NCBI GenBank assembly: GCA_021234155.1
Contig: JAJEKV010000008.1
Location: 7,654,445 to 7,718,444 of the forward strand
Reading direction: 5' to 3'
Source: Isoetes taiwanensis
Lineage: Eukaryota; Streptophyta; Lycopodiopsida; Isoetales; Isoetaceae
DNA length: 64,000 bases
Shown piece by piece: positions 34,925 through 47,321 of the stretch. The position numbers and the translations under genes were made by a program. Each line of letters begins with the position of its first letter. The stretch's first letter is position 1. The notes below the pieces were generated by a model. That model did no database searches, was not told the origin of the DNA, and saw nothing but the letters and a program-made list of their open reading frames with translations.

Positions 34925-37900
34925 TATATCTGCAGATTATAAGATGCGGCATTGCTCCAGCAGCGCCGGAAGTTCTTCAAGTAATAGCCAGAACATTTGT
35001 CAAACACCCTGAAATCATGTATTAATAGCAATTGCACATACCTATCAACGTAGTTGCCAGGGTCAACTTGCAAGCTTCTAACGATTAAGCTGCATGAGTC
35101 ACATCAAGAATAAATTATTAAGGCAAACATTTCCATGATGCACCATTTGCACATGCAAAGCAATCAGTAGTAATATGGATGAAACAAGAGGCAAGCCTAG
35201 GAAGCATTAATACTCAAGGCATCTATTAGCCGTAATTGCCAGAAACGTTTGATAGTCCTGCTCACTTCTAAAGCCAGAGCAACCGTAAGACATGAGACAT
35301 CAATGTCTGCTCCAATATCCACGAACAATACGCTACCATGGCAAATGAAGTGCCAAGCAAGCCCGAAAGACAAGTATGCAAGATACAAATAAGGTGAAAG
35401 TTTAGGCAATCTACAAGATACTTTGCATGGTGGCCTTTGCTGCCGTGAAGTTGGGAAATGTGTGGGAGTTGAACCCACAGTAGTCCCTGCAAATGTGCGA
35501 AGCTACTCATATTTGCAGATTTGTGGCAGTGTTATTCAACTTCACATGTTTTCAGTCGTCGTTAAGCTTGGTTTAGTGTATGCATGCAGTGCTAATAAAT
35601 AATGTTTGCATGCTAAACTTAAGGAAAATCAAACAGGGTTAGATTTCGAATGAATTTGTTATAAATTTGCCTGTTCCAAGTTTCCAAAAAGCTGGTTTTG
35701 TCTAAGGCCTGTATCAAAGCTAGTTACTGCTTGTGCATATAATATACTCTGCTCAAGATAAAGTTTAGAAGTTCCCGGCTTTTGGCCATTGCTTCTTTAA
35801 CAGCACGACTCACATAACAAAAAACTAGATTTCCAGTTACAATGTGATTTCTAAGAACGAATCGTAACACTCTGGGCAGTGGCCTACAAGTAAAACATCA
35901 CCCAAGTTTTACTCACATTTCATTATCAGGAGCTCCCTTTGCTGCCACGCCGTGTGCGTCCCTAGGAAGACTTCCTCCAGTCACCCGCCGTGGCTTTCTC
36001 TGGCAGCCAACATTCTAGAACATGGCATGTGACAACCTGCTACATATGCCACGTCAGCAGCCCATCCCCAATACAACTTTTACATAAGTTAAAAGGATAG
36101 CCACTTCTGCAATGAATTTCATGTCTTGAAGTCTTAACATTTGAGATATTGAGCTGGAAAATACTGCAAAAATGTGTTCATGAAAATAGCATACACCTCA
36201 GCTGAGCTTCATACTCCAAGGTAAGCTAGCTACAAAGTTCAAGCCCGGGGATTTTGCAGGTCATGTTGCAGGAATGATGAAAGTAATCACGACCACACCC
36301 CAAAAACTGAAAAGCACCAAAACTCCCATGCCATGATGACAGAACTACTTCATACCTTGGCAATCAGATTTTAGGCCCTGTACTACAACCATTTATGATA
36401 TATATAAAATTGAGTTGAACTGGAGATATAGCTGGAGGTATGACTAACTGGATGCAGCAGACAAGTGCCTTAAAGAGAAGTGTGATTCTCAGGCATGATT
36501 TGCGCTTCAGTTAGTGTTATATAAGAAAAAAGGAAGCAAACCTAAGGAGAAAGTAAACTGAAGATGTTATAGAACGTTTATAGCCTAATGTAGATAGATG
36601 TTGTACCATAACCATAGGCATTTAGCGCAATCATTGGAATCTATTGGCCCAGTTGTGTCACCAACTTGTTTAAAATTGTGCCCTTCGTAACTCATGGTTT
36701 ATAATCTTCAGACCATGGCCATCTGCTTGCTGCAGGTCAATCAGTTTTCTTTGCACAGTATAATTAGCAGCAAGAAGTAGGAGAAACTAAAAATAAATGT
36801 ACTGCCAACGAACATCAAAAGGGGTTGACAATTCGGAATTTGAAAGGTTTAATGGAAGGTGAAGAAACGTTTGACATGTTCAAAGAATGTACAATGCACA
36901 TCAATAAATTGTGAACTTCAATAAGTAGCATTCAGAATTTTGAGGACATATAAAATATATTTTGTAAATGGTATTCAGATCTTGAAGGACCTAATGAAAA
37001 GGACTTATTACAATGTTAAGCCACGATTGCTAACAAGAACAAACAGAAGACACTTTGATGCCATCAGCAAGACCTTGCTATGTCTGGTACAAGCTATGAG
37101 GCACAAACTGAAAACCAGATGTTGATATTGAGCACGAGAGTACACTTTGATGTTGCTAATGCATATACTTGCTTTCTTGTCCTGAGTTTTTGAGTTACAG
37201 AGACTTAAATGGAACGGTATTTATACAAAGTTAAGGCATAAGTTCACGATTTGTCAGATAGTTGTGATTGCTAACAAGAACGAAGAGAAAATGCTCTATT
37301 TCGGCAAGATTCCATTCGTAGAATTTAGATCATTCAGGAGAAACAGAAGATACTTGACAAAACTCATAAGAATCCGAAAGTTTTTGGCTAAGCACAAAAC
37401 CCTAACCTCCAGGTAAATTATCTTCAGCGATTCAACCTTTTCGATGATAAGGAGTGGAAGCAGATAGCGCAAAGAAGGCTTCCGATGCAATTTGGGGCAA
37501 CTGGAAATGGAAACCCCCGGAGTAACGAATTGTTAATTTTCTCAGCCGTCCCTTCGTCTACATTTAATCCAACGGTCTGCGATGGTCCAACTCATTATCT
37601 TATTTTTGCTTTTTTGCTGTTTTGACTACGTCGTCTACAGGTCCAACTCATTATTATCTTATTTTTAGCACACCACCCCCTACCCAGTCTACAACCTATC
37701 GCTTTCTTGCGATTCTAGCATACCTATTCGTAACTTTCATGTCATCAAAATCTGATGCGCTTTACTTTGCATCATTAGATCTCTACTTTTACAAATCTAA
37801 GGCCAGGAAAATTAGAAAAGCTATCAAAATAGGCCACGGAGATAGTAAAAGTCACGGTGGAGAGGAGATGGAAAATAACCATTCGAGCTGTTGTGCCAAC

Positions 37901-38835
37901 GTTTGTACAACGATGCTAAGTTTCCCATTCCCCTTTTATTAATACTTAAACATTTTAGGATCCTCCCATCGAGTTTGCTAGGGCATTGTCGTCACACAGA
38001 GTGTTGTCTGTTCTCCTATTACATAAACAAATCAAACTCGGATTCCTTGAAGAACATCTGGTCGGATTATTCCACAGAGAGGCAAGGCTGCTTTGATTTG
38101 TAAGTGCAGATTTTATGCAAGGATGATCGTAGACAAAACATTGCCTAATGTTTGCTAGGTATTTCCATTTTCCGCCATACTTGTTTTTATTCCTTTGCAA
38201 TTTTTGTATATATTCGTCATACTGTTTAACAAGAAAAAGTTATCCCTAATTGTCATTGTGTACTATTTACTCCGGGCAACGAGAGCTATCGGATGGGCAT
38301 ATTTGCCCTTTATTCCAAGATCTGAACCGTACATAGCGATCCTCGTTTGTGGGGTATGCATGTACAAATTTTTGTATACTGTATATTAAGGTTTGCAAAA
38401 TACTATAAGGTTTGAGAGAATATACTTAATGGTGTTAATTTTGTACATGTATTGTAAATATATTTTTGGGGCTCTCGCTGCCCTACGTAACCCCCTGTGT
38501 GAATATGCACCCAAACCAAAGGGGGTTTAAGGGGGATTTTAATTTAAATGTGTTAAATGCAATGGTTTATGTTACTAACGTTAATGGTAGTTGTGTGTTG
38601 ATTGTTATATTAAAAAAAATTTTGGGCCCTTCGGGCCCTAACTAAAAGAAACATAGATGGGTCTAAACATTAATTAATAAAAAGCACAACACAAACGAAT
38701 TATTTCCATTAAGAGCCGCCCAAATATACGCAAACACATTGTTATAAAATAGGCAAAAACAACAATAACTTCATAAGGTTTACTGAAAGGGGCCATGGCG
38801 CCCAATATAAATCCAGTACCACTAGTTCAACAGAA
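34925..38835. other. SPEF1 upstream region and intergenic DNA
   Basis: I see no gene I can support. It includes the presumed SPEF1 promoter and 5' UTR. A 24-bp word, GGTCCAACTCATTAT, is repeated at about 37585 and 37640. A GGGCCCTTCGGGCCC perfect hairpin lies at about 38624-38638. Confidence 0.45.
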
Positions 38836-38919
38836 TCAACTCTCAAAATAATTTAAAATACAACCTTCTATTGTAAACTGCACATTGTAGCATATGATAA
38901 CATATGCTGGTATCAATAC

Positions 38920-39110
38920 AAGCATATAATCTGTAACATCTGGTGCAAGATCTCCAACAAATATGGAATGATCTGGACCGGAATCACCACGGCTGTCCCA
39001 TATGCCAAAAGATGCCCAGTTCAACCGATAAAGTTGTTTACAATTTGGCATTGGCATTCCATTATAAGTTTGAAGCACTTTCATCAAAGTCATTTGCTCT
39101 GTAGGTCTTC
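38920..39110 (-). pseudogene. RBP45/RBP47-type RNA-binding protein exon relic
   Basis: Minus-strand translation reads VLQTYNGMPMPN, LYRLNWASFG, GPDHSIFVGDLAPDVTDYML. This is the characteristic junction between RRM1 and RRM2 of plant RBP45/47 proteins, which bind poly(A)/U-rich mRNA. IFVGDL is the RNP2 motif of RRM2. The frame ends at a possible GTATTG donor (38919), but upstream residues are scrambled and no partner exons were found nearby. It is a detached gene fragment rather than a working gene. Confidence 0.7.
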
Positions 39111-41327
39111 TTGAATGGGAGAACTCCCTTTTGCTAGAAAACTTCTGGAGTCGGGCATAAAGCAGCCATTGTATAGTAACAGGCCTGAGATAACAATGGA
39201 ACTTTGTTTCTTCATTATGGCCAAAGAAAAGGATTCTCTCTAAGTCTTCTAGTTTCAGACACATCGGGAATGACTTCAAATGGTCATATAGCAATATCTT
39301 TCGACATCTTTAAAAACACGCCTATCTTTTCGACATCTTTAAAAACACACGACTTTATGTTGTAAAGTTTCTTATGAGCATATCACAAAGCAAACATGCC
39401 CGGTTCATAAGAGACATTAGAGCATGGATTCCTCTTCCATTTTCGGTGTTGCAAAAATAGCATGTGCATCCAATGATCTTGATGAAGTTAACCTTAAACC
39501 TTCAACTTGCACTATAGGCCTAAGAGCTTCTTTGCAAAGTAAGTAGTAAACCTTTTCCATGACTTCTATGGCCCTCGACACACATTCCTCTCCATCATCT
39601 AGAGAAAGATCGATACCCACCTTTCAAACCATCGCATTAGACATAGAATTTGAGATGCGCATTGCTCGACCCTTCTTTACTACAAGCATGAATTATCTTC
39701 TCTTTTCGTAATCACAAGCATCAATATTAATGACATCATCCGGAGCCATACCTTCTCTAATATTTTTTTCGAACAATTGCACAAAGATCACGGCCGCAAA
39801 AATGCGAAACCAAATTATCAGATCCCGGCCGCAAAAATGCGTAAAACCAAAATGATGATGATGAAATGAAGTATTTCTTTGCAATGCACCCAAGCGCTTG
39901 ACCCGCTCTCTTCCTTTATGCCAGAACAGGGTAAAATTTCTCTTGAAGACTTCCCGGACCAAGTGTAAAAATAAATGCTTCTATTTGTGCCTGCCTGAAC
40001 ATTTCCAGTGAGATGAAACGGCATTGGAAAAGGGGTCGCCGTAAATTTAAAACAAATTCTAGATACTCCATACCTGTAGTTCCTCGTCAATCTGTTTTCC
40101 CCTCGCACCCATGTCTAATCCAATCTGGAAATATGTACATATCACACTTTTAAGAAGCCTCTAAGAAGGTATGGCACAGATATACTATGAGAGAATGCAA
40201 TGACGTGCTCTAAGAATGGCCTGCCCTTTATTTTATTCTTGATGGGATGACTTTTGTGAATCTATCCTGTAAACCAGACAAAGATTGCTAAGTGTTGTGG
40301 CAACTCACCTCCCCAACTGCGGCATGTGGCACAAGTTCAAACATGGCTCTCAAGCTATGTAACCAATCTTCAGATCGTCGCTCAACATACCTGAACAGCA
40401 AATACATGTCAGAAACAATTTGCGACGAGAACTGCGATGAAAACGACAGTTGATCCCTTCCTCATAGCCGTTCCACGTTCTGCAGTCCTAGACGAAACCT
40501 ATGCTCTCCCATATCCGCTGCTTGCCATAGTCCTTTCCTCCACGAAACTGTTTATGAAACCCTAGTGACCTTTTTTTTTAATAAAAAAAAGGGCTTTCAT
40601 TGTAAGCCCTTCGATCTCTTACAATAAAAAAAGAGGGCTTTGTAGGCCCTTTGATCTTGATCATTAGGTAAGGAGGATAAGAAAAATTGCACAAACTGCA
40701 TGCAAAAACTTGGTGCGCTCTAGATGTACCAATTAGTACACCTCATATAATACGACCACCAAATCATAGAAAAACCATGCCAAAAAGCGTATAAAATTAC
40801 AAAAAAAACCCCCTGTTATAATGCTACATATTCTTCTTCTTCTTCACTTCATGAAAAGTGTTATTTTTCATTTCTCTATTCTAGAATGGATTCATATGGG
40901 CAGAAGCTAATGAGCCGGTTCCTGAAGTTGCAGCTTCGAGTGGCATACCAAATCATCTGATAGGGATGAGCTTATACAACATTTATGTGTCTCCTTTAGC
41001 TTCTTTCCATACTGCAAACTGCATCTTTCATCAATTTATATAACTAGGAGTTTTAGACTTCATATTCTAGCATAAGAAAAGCAAATATTACCTTCAGTTC
41101 CCAAATTCTATTAGTTATACGTGTTTGTTGGTGTGCAACCTGCACAGAAAAATGTTCCATGAAGTTCCTCATGTTTCATATGGCTTTTGAGCATTCAGTT
41201 TCTGAAAGTGATGGTTTATTGTCTTCGTGCTTGGAGGATGATGAGTCCGTTGTAATTGGGTTTGGTCTCCTGTCTTCTCACCTTATAGAGACATATCTGG
41301 GATTGTTGCAGCGTTGTTGCAGTGAAG
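39111..41327. other. Intergenic with small duplications
   Basis: A 28-bp tandem duplication (TCGACATCTTTAAAAACAC) lies at about 39302-39350. CGGCCGCAAAAATGCG occurs twice at about 39791-39840. GGGCTTT/GGCCCTTTGATCT is repeated at about 40590-40660. Minus-strand frames at 39417-39620 and 39693-39962 are open but unrecognised. Confidence 0.4.
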
Positions 41328-41551
41328 TCTTTTGCAAAAGAATGGGGAAGAGTCAGAGCTGCTGAAGTTAGAAGACTATTGACTTCATTTTACCAAGAAC
41401 TAGAGCTGCTCCATGCTCGTGCATCTACCAATGGAGTTAGAGAAAACGAGTTACTATCTCAGATCAAGGCTATAGAAACTGTGAAAGTTACAGAAGCCAA
41501 GGTGAAGGAGGGCTCCAATGGTTCAAAGATGGAGATAGATATATCTGGTTC
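41328..41551 (+). pseudogene. Orphan exon of an unidentified protein
   Basis: An acceptor-like TTGTTGCAG is followed by an open frame encoding KSFAKEWGRVRAAEVRRLL, then a helical, charged segment ending SNGSKMEIDISG and a GT donor-like site near 41551. Codon use and amphipathic composition look like a real exon. No neighbouring exons could be linked. The L1 element at 41658 may have separated it from the rest of its gene. Confidence 0.35.
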
Positions 41552-41657
41552 TTTTTTGCTGTTGCAAGAAAAAGAAAATTGGCTGCCTCTATACATTCTT
41601 TGGTGTTGCCAGATGGCTCTCTTATATCTCATCTTGTGTGTCTTAAGCAGTATATAG

Positions 41658-44600
41658 TTTTTTTTTTGAAGGTAGGAGTATATTTTTATTGTAGATAGAA
41701 AATTTACGAAGAGCCCCCTCAATAGGACAGATAGAAAAGTTGTATGTTGCTTGCCCATCAGACCTGATGTGAATGTACTGCTGGAATACCTGCTCTTCTT
41801 CCCTGCATGTGAGAACTATAAGGAAATATCACCATATTCTCTGCAGAGGCAGGTACTATAGGGTGGGCAAATCTATTTTCCACACACCAAAGGGTTTCAG
41901 GGCGTATGAGATACATAGTTACCAAGAGTGTGGATCCCATTGTCATATGTAGGGGCTGGATCTTCTTCATCCAACCATTGACATCTGAACTAGTTGTAGA
42001 ATCCTTCCAATTTACCTACTCTATCCAACTGTTTATTGTACGCCACACCCATCTTTCTATGGTGGGACAAGGCCATTAGAGCCACTTCCATGTTAAAGAG
42101 GTTCTTTAGTTTTGACACTGAAGTAGCCTGCTCCCCTAATGCCACATTACATCTGTGCTTCCATACCACCCAAAGTGCCACATTGGTCAAGGAGGCAGTA
42201 ATTATACACTTATCAGTTCTAATGAACAGCTCGGGCCAAACAAGATGGGCTAGCTCTATCCCTAAGATCGGGAAAACCCAGCATCAGAACTCGTAAATCT
42301 TAGGACAGAAGAGGAGATGCATGATTGACTCACCATCTGCCATTCATCCATAAATGTCGTAGATATTGAATTTCCTGTTCTTTCCATTTTCCAAGTATAG
42401 GGGGATGGACCAAGGCCAAAGGGAGACCTTCCCTATTTCAAACTTGTGTATTCCAAAAGATACTGATATTTCTAGCCTCATTAGGAATGTCAGCTGGGGA
42501 GCATACCGATAGTACCTTCATCCAAGCCTGGAGTACCCTTCTCATCACCGGGAAGGTACCTGGAGCTAGTTTAGAATCGTAGAAGAAGGCCCCTAGTTCA
42601 TCCCTAGGAAGTGATGGCTTATATTTGAGCTTACATTCATCGAGCCAGTGTTTAACGAATATCATGGCTGGGGAAGAGTCATTATGTAGTGCATGCCAAA
42701 CAAATTTGGTTGCAAGTGCCTGTGCTTGTATAAAAGGGTCCTTACATCCTAGCCCCCCCATCTCTCTTATCCCGGCATAGCTCTGACCATGCCACTTTTG
42801 CATTACCTCCCCAAATAAACTTTCTAATGATGACATGTATCTGATTGTATATACTTTTTTGAGCTACTATCACTGATGAGAAGTAGATATGCGAGCCAGC
42901 AAAGACAACATTGGCCACCATAACCTGCCAGAGACTGATAGTCCCTTGGTAGACCACAATCCCATTTTCTTCCTAAGTCTGTCTAAGATTGGGGATCACA
43001 TGCCCTTCATGCTATCCGAGAGAGATAGTGGAAGACCCAAGAGCTTAACAGTCTCCCCTGTTGCCATCACCGGGAAACCAAGTTCTTGATCAATATCCCC
43101 TTAAGAGCCCATAGAGTAGAACATTTGTTGGCATTGAGTTCAATGCCGTGCAACTAGGATAACATGGAAGGATTGGAAACTATTGTCATCAAACCTAAGG
43201 AACATGAAGGTGCCAACTGCATATTGCATAATTGTAAGCTTCCCACCTTGACCTGGAAGAGACAGTCCAGATGTTGCACCTTATTCTACTTTGAAGTTGA
43301 CCATTTTTGTAAGAAGACTAGCCATAATCACAAACAGATAAGGAGCTAATGGACATCCTTGCTTTATTCCGTTTCGGAGATGAAAAAGACCTGAAGGCTC
43401 ACCATTCACAAGCACCGAGGCAGAGGCAAGCTTGTTCATACCCATAGAGAGAGAGAGAGAGCAATGAATTCACTTTGGAATCCCATGTATTTCATGACCT
43501 CTTGCAAACCTTCCCATCTAAGGGAGTCATAGGCCTTCCGAAAATCCATCTTTATAAGAACACAGTTCTGCTTCGAAGTTCTGCACCAATGTAAACCTTC
43601 CCTTGCTACAATATAGTTGTCAAGAATGTACCTACTTGGAAGGAAGGCTTGTTGTTCTCTACCAATGACCCTATTGAGAATAGGCTTTACACAGTTGGCA
43701 ATGCCTTTCATGATAACCTTGTACATTACATTGGTCAAGGCAATGGGCCTCCGCTCACAAAGTGACAAAGGTCTTGGTATTTTTGGAATGAGAGTTATGA
43801 ACCCAGTAGCCAGGGTGGAGTGTAGAGTAGAGAAAGACCAGGTCCCTCACACTGCCTTCACAAAGTCAAGCCTTAAGAGGTCCCCAAAATTCTATATAAA
43901 ATTCACGAGGCAAGCCATCAGGACCAAGAGACTTACTTGAGGCCAAAGAGGACAAGATTTTATAGATCTCAACGTCTCCAAAATACTGCATCGGCGTCTG
44001 ATTATCTTCTTGTGCAACTTTGACCGACTAATCCACCTTGTTCATCCATTGGGAGATCCGGGCTTGAAATGTCACCGGCCTAGGATACTCGTGAATTGTT
44101 TCTGAAAGCTATTTCTTATAAATGTCTTGATCTCATCTTGATCATCCAACATATTCTGACTATTATCTATAATTGTTGAGATACTATTTTCTACTAGTCT
44201 TGTCCCTGCCATTCTAAAAAGCCACTTGGAGTTCTCAGAGTCAAGCTCCATATACCACTTTGTTTTGGAGCGTATATCCGCTCCCCTAGCTTTCTCCTCC
44301 TTAGTTGCTTTGGCTTTCCCTTCTAGTTCCTCTTCTCTGCATTATTTTTCCAAGTCATGTGGATGATCTAATAGTCCCTGCTTGACCTCCTGTAGAAGGT
44401 TGTAAACAGCTTCCTTTTCACGTCTAAATTCCATGAATCTCTTCTTACCCCACTCCTTTATCCATCGCTTCATAAGGTTAATTTTTTCTATCCAAACTTT
44501 CATACTAGGAAGGCCCTCAAGATTGGGAAGTGAGGCCAAGAAAGCCCTAAATGGTTTGCAAAATGCCTTCTTTCCTAACCATGATGTATTGAATTTGAAT

Positions 44601-44700
44601 GGAACATTACCTTGTTTCCTCATAATAGGGGCATCTTCAAGAACAAGCTTCTGTGGTACATGATCCGAGTGAGAGAAAGCGAGCTCGCCTTCCATATAAC
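41658..44700 (-). mobile_element. L1-type LINE, decayed, 5'-truncated in endonuclease
   Basis: Minus-strand fragments occur in the correct L1 order: end of the endonuclease (HSDHVPQKL, about 44680), linker, then RT: RRPIALTNVMYKVI and FLPSRYILDN (about 43650-43750), VLIKMDFRKAYDSL (motif A, about 43550), GIKQGCPLAPYLFVI (about 43350). The thumb and C-terminal region (LLGLPLSLSDSM, WGGNAKVAWSELC) runs to about 42000. A T10 run at 41658-41667 is the poly(A) tail. Multiple stops and frame shifts show an old inactive copy. It is a different family from LINE-A. Confidence 0.88.
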
Positions 44701-44946
44701 ATTTATCTATACAAGAAATTTATCGTCGCAGCCTTGGCCGCCGCGAACATTTCTTTTGTCCAACCCACTGCAAAAGATGTTTTGTGCTAAGTTGGATAAA
44801 TCTTAGTCCTGGACATGCTTGAGATGCGAGAGAACATGCGAGAGTTGAACCTGCACTATTGCCGTCTATTTTGTGCCCATAAGATAGATAGGTGCTATAA
44901 CCAATCACCATAGGATTCTCATTATTGTCTCTGCCCTCTTTTTTTG

Positions 44947-45242
44947 GCATCCAATGACAGCCAGTGGGTTTTGGGCCTAGATGGGGATTGCCCATTACCG
45001 ACGGCTTGACCGCGGCTGTAACCGCGATGTATGTTTTTTTATTTTATTTTATGTTATTTTTGCATCGGATGACAGTCAGCGGGTTTTGGGCTTTGGATGG
45101 GGATCACCCATTACCAACAACTTGACCACTAGGTTGTTACCGCGATGGATGTTCTTTTCATTTATTTTCATTTTATGTTTTGCATCCAATGACAGTCAGT
45201 AGGTTTTGGGCTTTGAATGGGGATCGCCCATTACCAACATTT
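44947..45242 (+). repeat. Tandem repeat, about 115-120-bp unit, 2.5 copies
   Basis: Units start at GCATC(C/G)(A/G)ATGACAG, at 44947, 45062 and 45182, each with GTTTTGGGC and GATGGGGATYRCCCATTACC. The third copy is cut off where the Penelope-like element begins. Confidence 0.85.
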
Positions 45243-45647
45243 TAATGAGAGCAGCAAGAAGAAAGGGGAAGATGAAGGTGATCACAAGGGGGATGGCATT
45301 GCAAAAGACCCTGATTATAGCAGAAATTGTAACAGGGTTAATGAGCAGATTACTGGAGGACAAGAAGATCCTGGCAGAATGGTGGGATCTATGGATGCAA
45401 TTAGCAGAGAAGATGGATTGCTACAGCACACTGAACCAGATCTACAACTTGGCAACAAAACTATGGAGTACAAGCGAAATATCCAGGTTTTTAAGAGCAG
45501 TAGATTGAATTTTACTTAAGCATTTGCTTATTTTAAGTATTTTAAGTGATTTAAAGAAGTTGGGCTGATCCAAGAAGATAATACAGTTCAAAATCATAAT
45601 AAGCAGATCAGATTTATTATGGGTAAATTAGCATTAATTGCTATAAT
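45243..45647 (+). repeat. Left pseudo-LTR (405 bp)
   Basis: It is identical to the right repeat except for four substitutions and a 4-bp indel. It starts TAATGAGAGCAGC and ends TTAATTGCTATAAT. It carries the C-terminal part of ORF0, which is 5'-truncated on this side. Confidence 0.9.
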
Positions 45648-45724
45648 ATGATGAAGTTATCTTGACTATGTTTACTATAATTCCAGGTGATGAATGATCT
45701 AATGGTTTACTGAAATAATTGTAG

Positions 45725-47248
45725 GAAATTACAAAAGAAGAAGATGGTGTAGAGGACAGCAACATGCAGTGGATTAAAGAACTTATTGCATTGAACTATG
45801 ATAAGTGTGGCATTCTTTGCCCCAACTTTGCAGTTCAGACCATTCTGGGATGCGTGAAGAATAAGGAGATTCATTCATATATTACATTCATGGAGATAAA
45901 TACAAGCGACAAGAAGATGTCACCTGTTGCTTGGCTGGGTTTTGACGGATGGTTGAAGATGTACCAAGCTATAAAAAAGGTAAACTTTGAATATACTAAA
46001 TGTAGAGACCTTCTGGCCAGTTTGTATCAGAGTTTCAGCATTGTTCTATATGACAGAACATGCCTTGAAGATATTCAAGCTAAAAAATTTATGATAGGCC
46101 TTATAGCATTGGAAAAAGCAAATGGTATAAAACCTCTTACTTTTGATAATAAATACCAAGCCATTAACTGTGATAAGCAAGATGCACATGATTGCTTATT
46201 TTCTGAATTGGATTTGTTTGATGATGAAGTGCAACAAAAGGATGGTTCGAATATGCAAGGGGATAATAGCATTGAAGCAGAAGATGATGTCCCCAATCTT
46301 ACTTTGGCTAATTCTGCTTGCTTCCCATTAATCACAGAGCGGGCTGTAGAAGGTTATGCTGCTATGTATGAACATGCCATTTGGAAGAGTGGTAACTTTG
46401 GGGCTTTGGCTCCAATTGACACTGAAACATGGATAGCTTTGGCTGGTATCTCCAAAGAAGAAGTCAGTAATGCCAAACTGGCTGCTACTAAACTTGACAG
46501 AATGTTTAACATTTTGTATGTGGACTTGGATTTCAAAATGGACTTTTTTGATCAGACATGCATCAGAAGTGGAAAGATACAAGTTTGCCAAAAAGGCCAC
46601 ATGGCCTTTCCTAATATTGAGCGCAATGACTATTACCTCAAGCGAATCTGGAGGTCACACTGTCCATATTTCACTTGCACTTGTGAAAAGAACAAGAGTC
46701 TCAAAAACAAAGGTAACAAAAATGACGAGTGCAAGTGTGGAGTCATTTGGTTTGACCAAGGAGTGTGGTTTATATTAAACCAAATGGAAGCTATTTTACC
46801 ACAAGCTTCACCTATGATGAGAATGGTTACATTGACCGAATTGCTCAGTAACATGTTAAAACCAGCCGTTATTGCTTATATATCTTACTTAGAGGTAAGA
46901 AAGAATATGCTGGAAATGACTTTGAGCTTTGCAAACACCCCTGAGAAAAGTCTCAAACAGCAATATGGGGACAATAAAATGGCTGATATTGTGGAGAAAA
47001 TGATCAAACCAGTTTCATTCCTCAAGTTTCAGGGATCTGCCAAAAATCCAGTCTTTGTGGACAGAAGGTATAATGCCAACAAGACAACCAAAAATGAAAA
47101 GATGGTAACCCCTGTACTAGCACCAAGGATCACTAAAGATCCTAGGAAAACAGAGAATGCCACGGCTGAAAAGAAGAAAGAAGAGGTTACACCACTGACT
47201 GATGATTACCATGCTGAGATAAACATTGTGGAAGAATCACTGGAATAA
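45725..47248 (+). CDS. Penelope-like element ORF1, novel protein
   Basis: The frame is open from just after a TTGTAG acceptor (45724) to 47248, with an internal ATG at 45764; it encodes 494 aa from that ATG. It is mostly alpha/beta-like with no domain I recognise. Features include an acidic linker around residues 150-180, a Cys cluster at about 299-328 (CPYFTCTC followed by ECKC) that could bind zinc, and a Lys-rich C-terminus. The position between the LTR-like repeat and RT suggests a nucleic-acid-binding or N-terminal RT-extension role. Phase-0 GT sites near its end (AAGATG|GTAACC and GAAGAG|GTTACA) could splice it to the RT exon, making one long polyprotein. Function is not assigned. Confidence 0.6.
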   Translation, partial: EITKEEDGVEDSNMQWIKELIALNYDKCGILCPNFAVQTILGCVKNKEIHSYITFMEINTSDKKMSPVAWLGFDGWLKMYQAIKKVNFEYTKCRDLLASLYQSFSIVLYDRTCLEDIQAKKFMIGLIALEKANGIKPLTFDNKYQAINCDKQDAHDCLFSELDLFDDEVQQKDGSNMQGDNSIEAEDDVPNLTLANSACFPLITERAVEGYAAMYEHAIWKSGNFGALAPIDTETWIALAGISKEEVSNAKLAATKLDRMFNILYVDLDFKMDFFDQTCIRSGKIQVCQKGHMAFPNIERNDYYLKRIWRSHCPYFTCTCEKNKSLKNKGNKNDECKCGVIWFDQGVWFILNQMEAILPQASPMMRMVTLTELLSNMLKPAVIAYISYLEVRKNMLEMTLSFANTPEKSLKQQYGDNKMADIVEKMIKPVSFLKFQGSAKNPVFVDRRYNANKTTKNEKMVTPVLAPRITKDPRKTENATAEKKKEEVTPLTDDYHAEINIVEESLE

Positions 47249-47321
47249 ACTCACTCATATCAGAGTTATTCTTTTTTGATATACAAGAGAATTTTCCATT
47301 CTCTTGAAAATATAAAAGGGA

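Noticed and set aside
35197-35510. Overlapping minus-strand ORFs upstream of SPEF1
   Set aside because: No domain or splice context. They lie upstream of the SPEF1 ATG, and the SPEF1 frame is complete without them.
38624-38638. GGGCCCTTCGGGCCC hairpin as a transcription terminator
   Set aside because: Bacterial-style terminators are not expected in plant nuclear DNA, and no gene ends there.
45206-45508. Alternative ORF (100 codons; 87 in the right repeat) overlapping ORF0 in both pseudo-LTRs
   Set aside because: It is open in both copies, but every substitution between copies changes its amino acids, while ORF0 stays unchanged.
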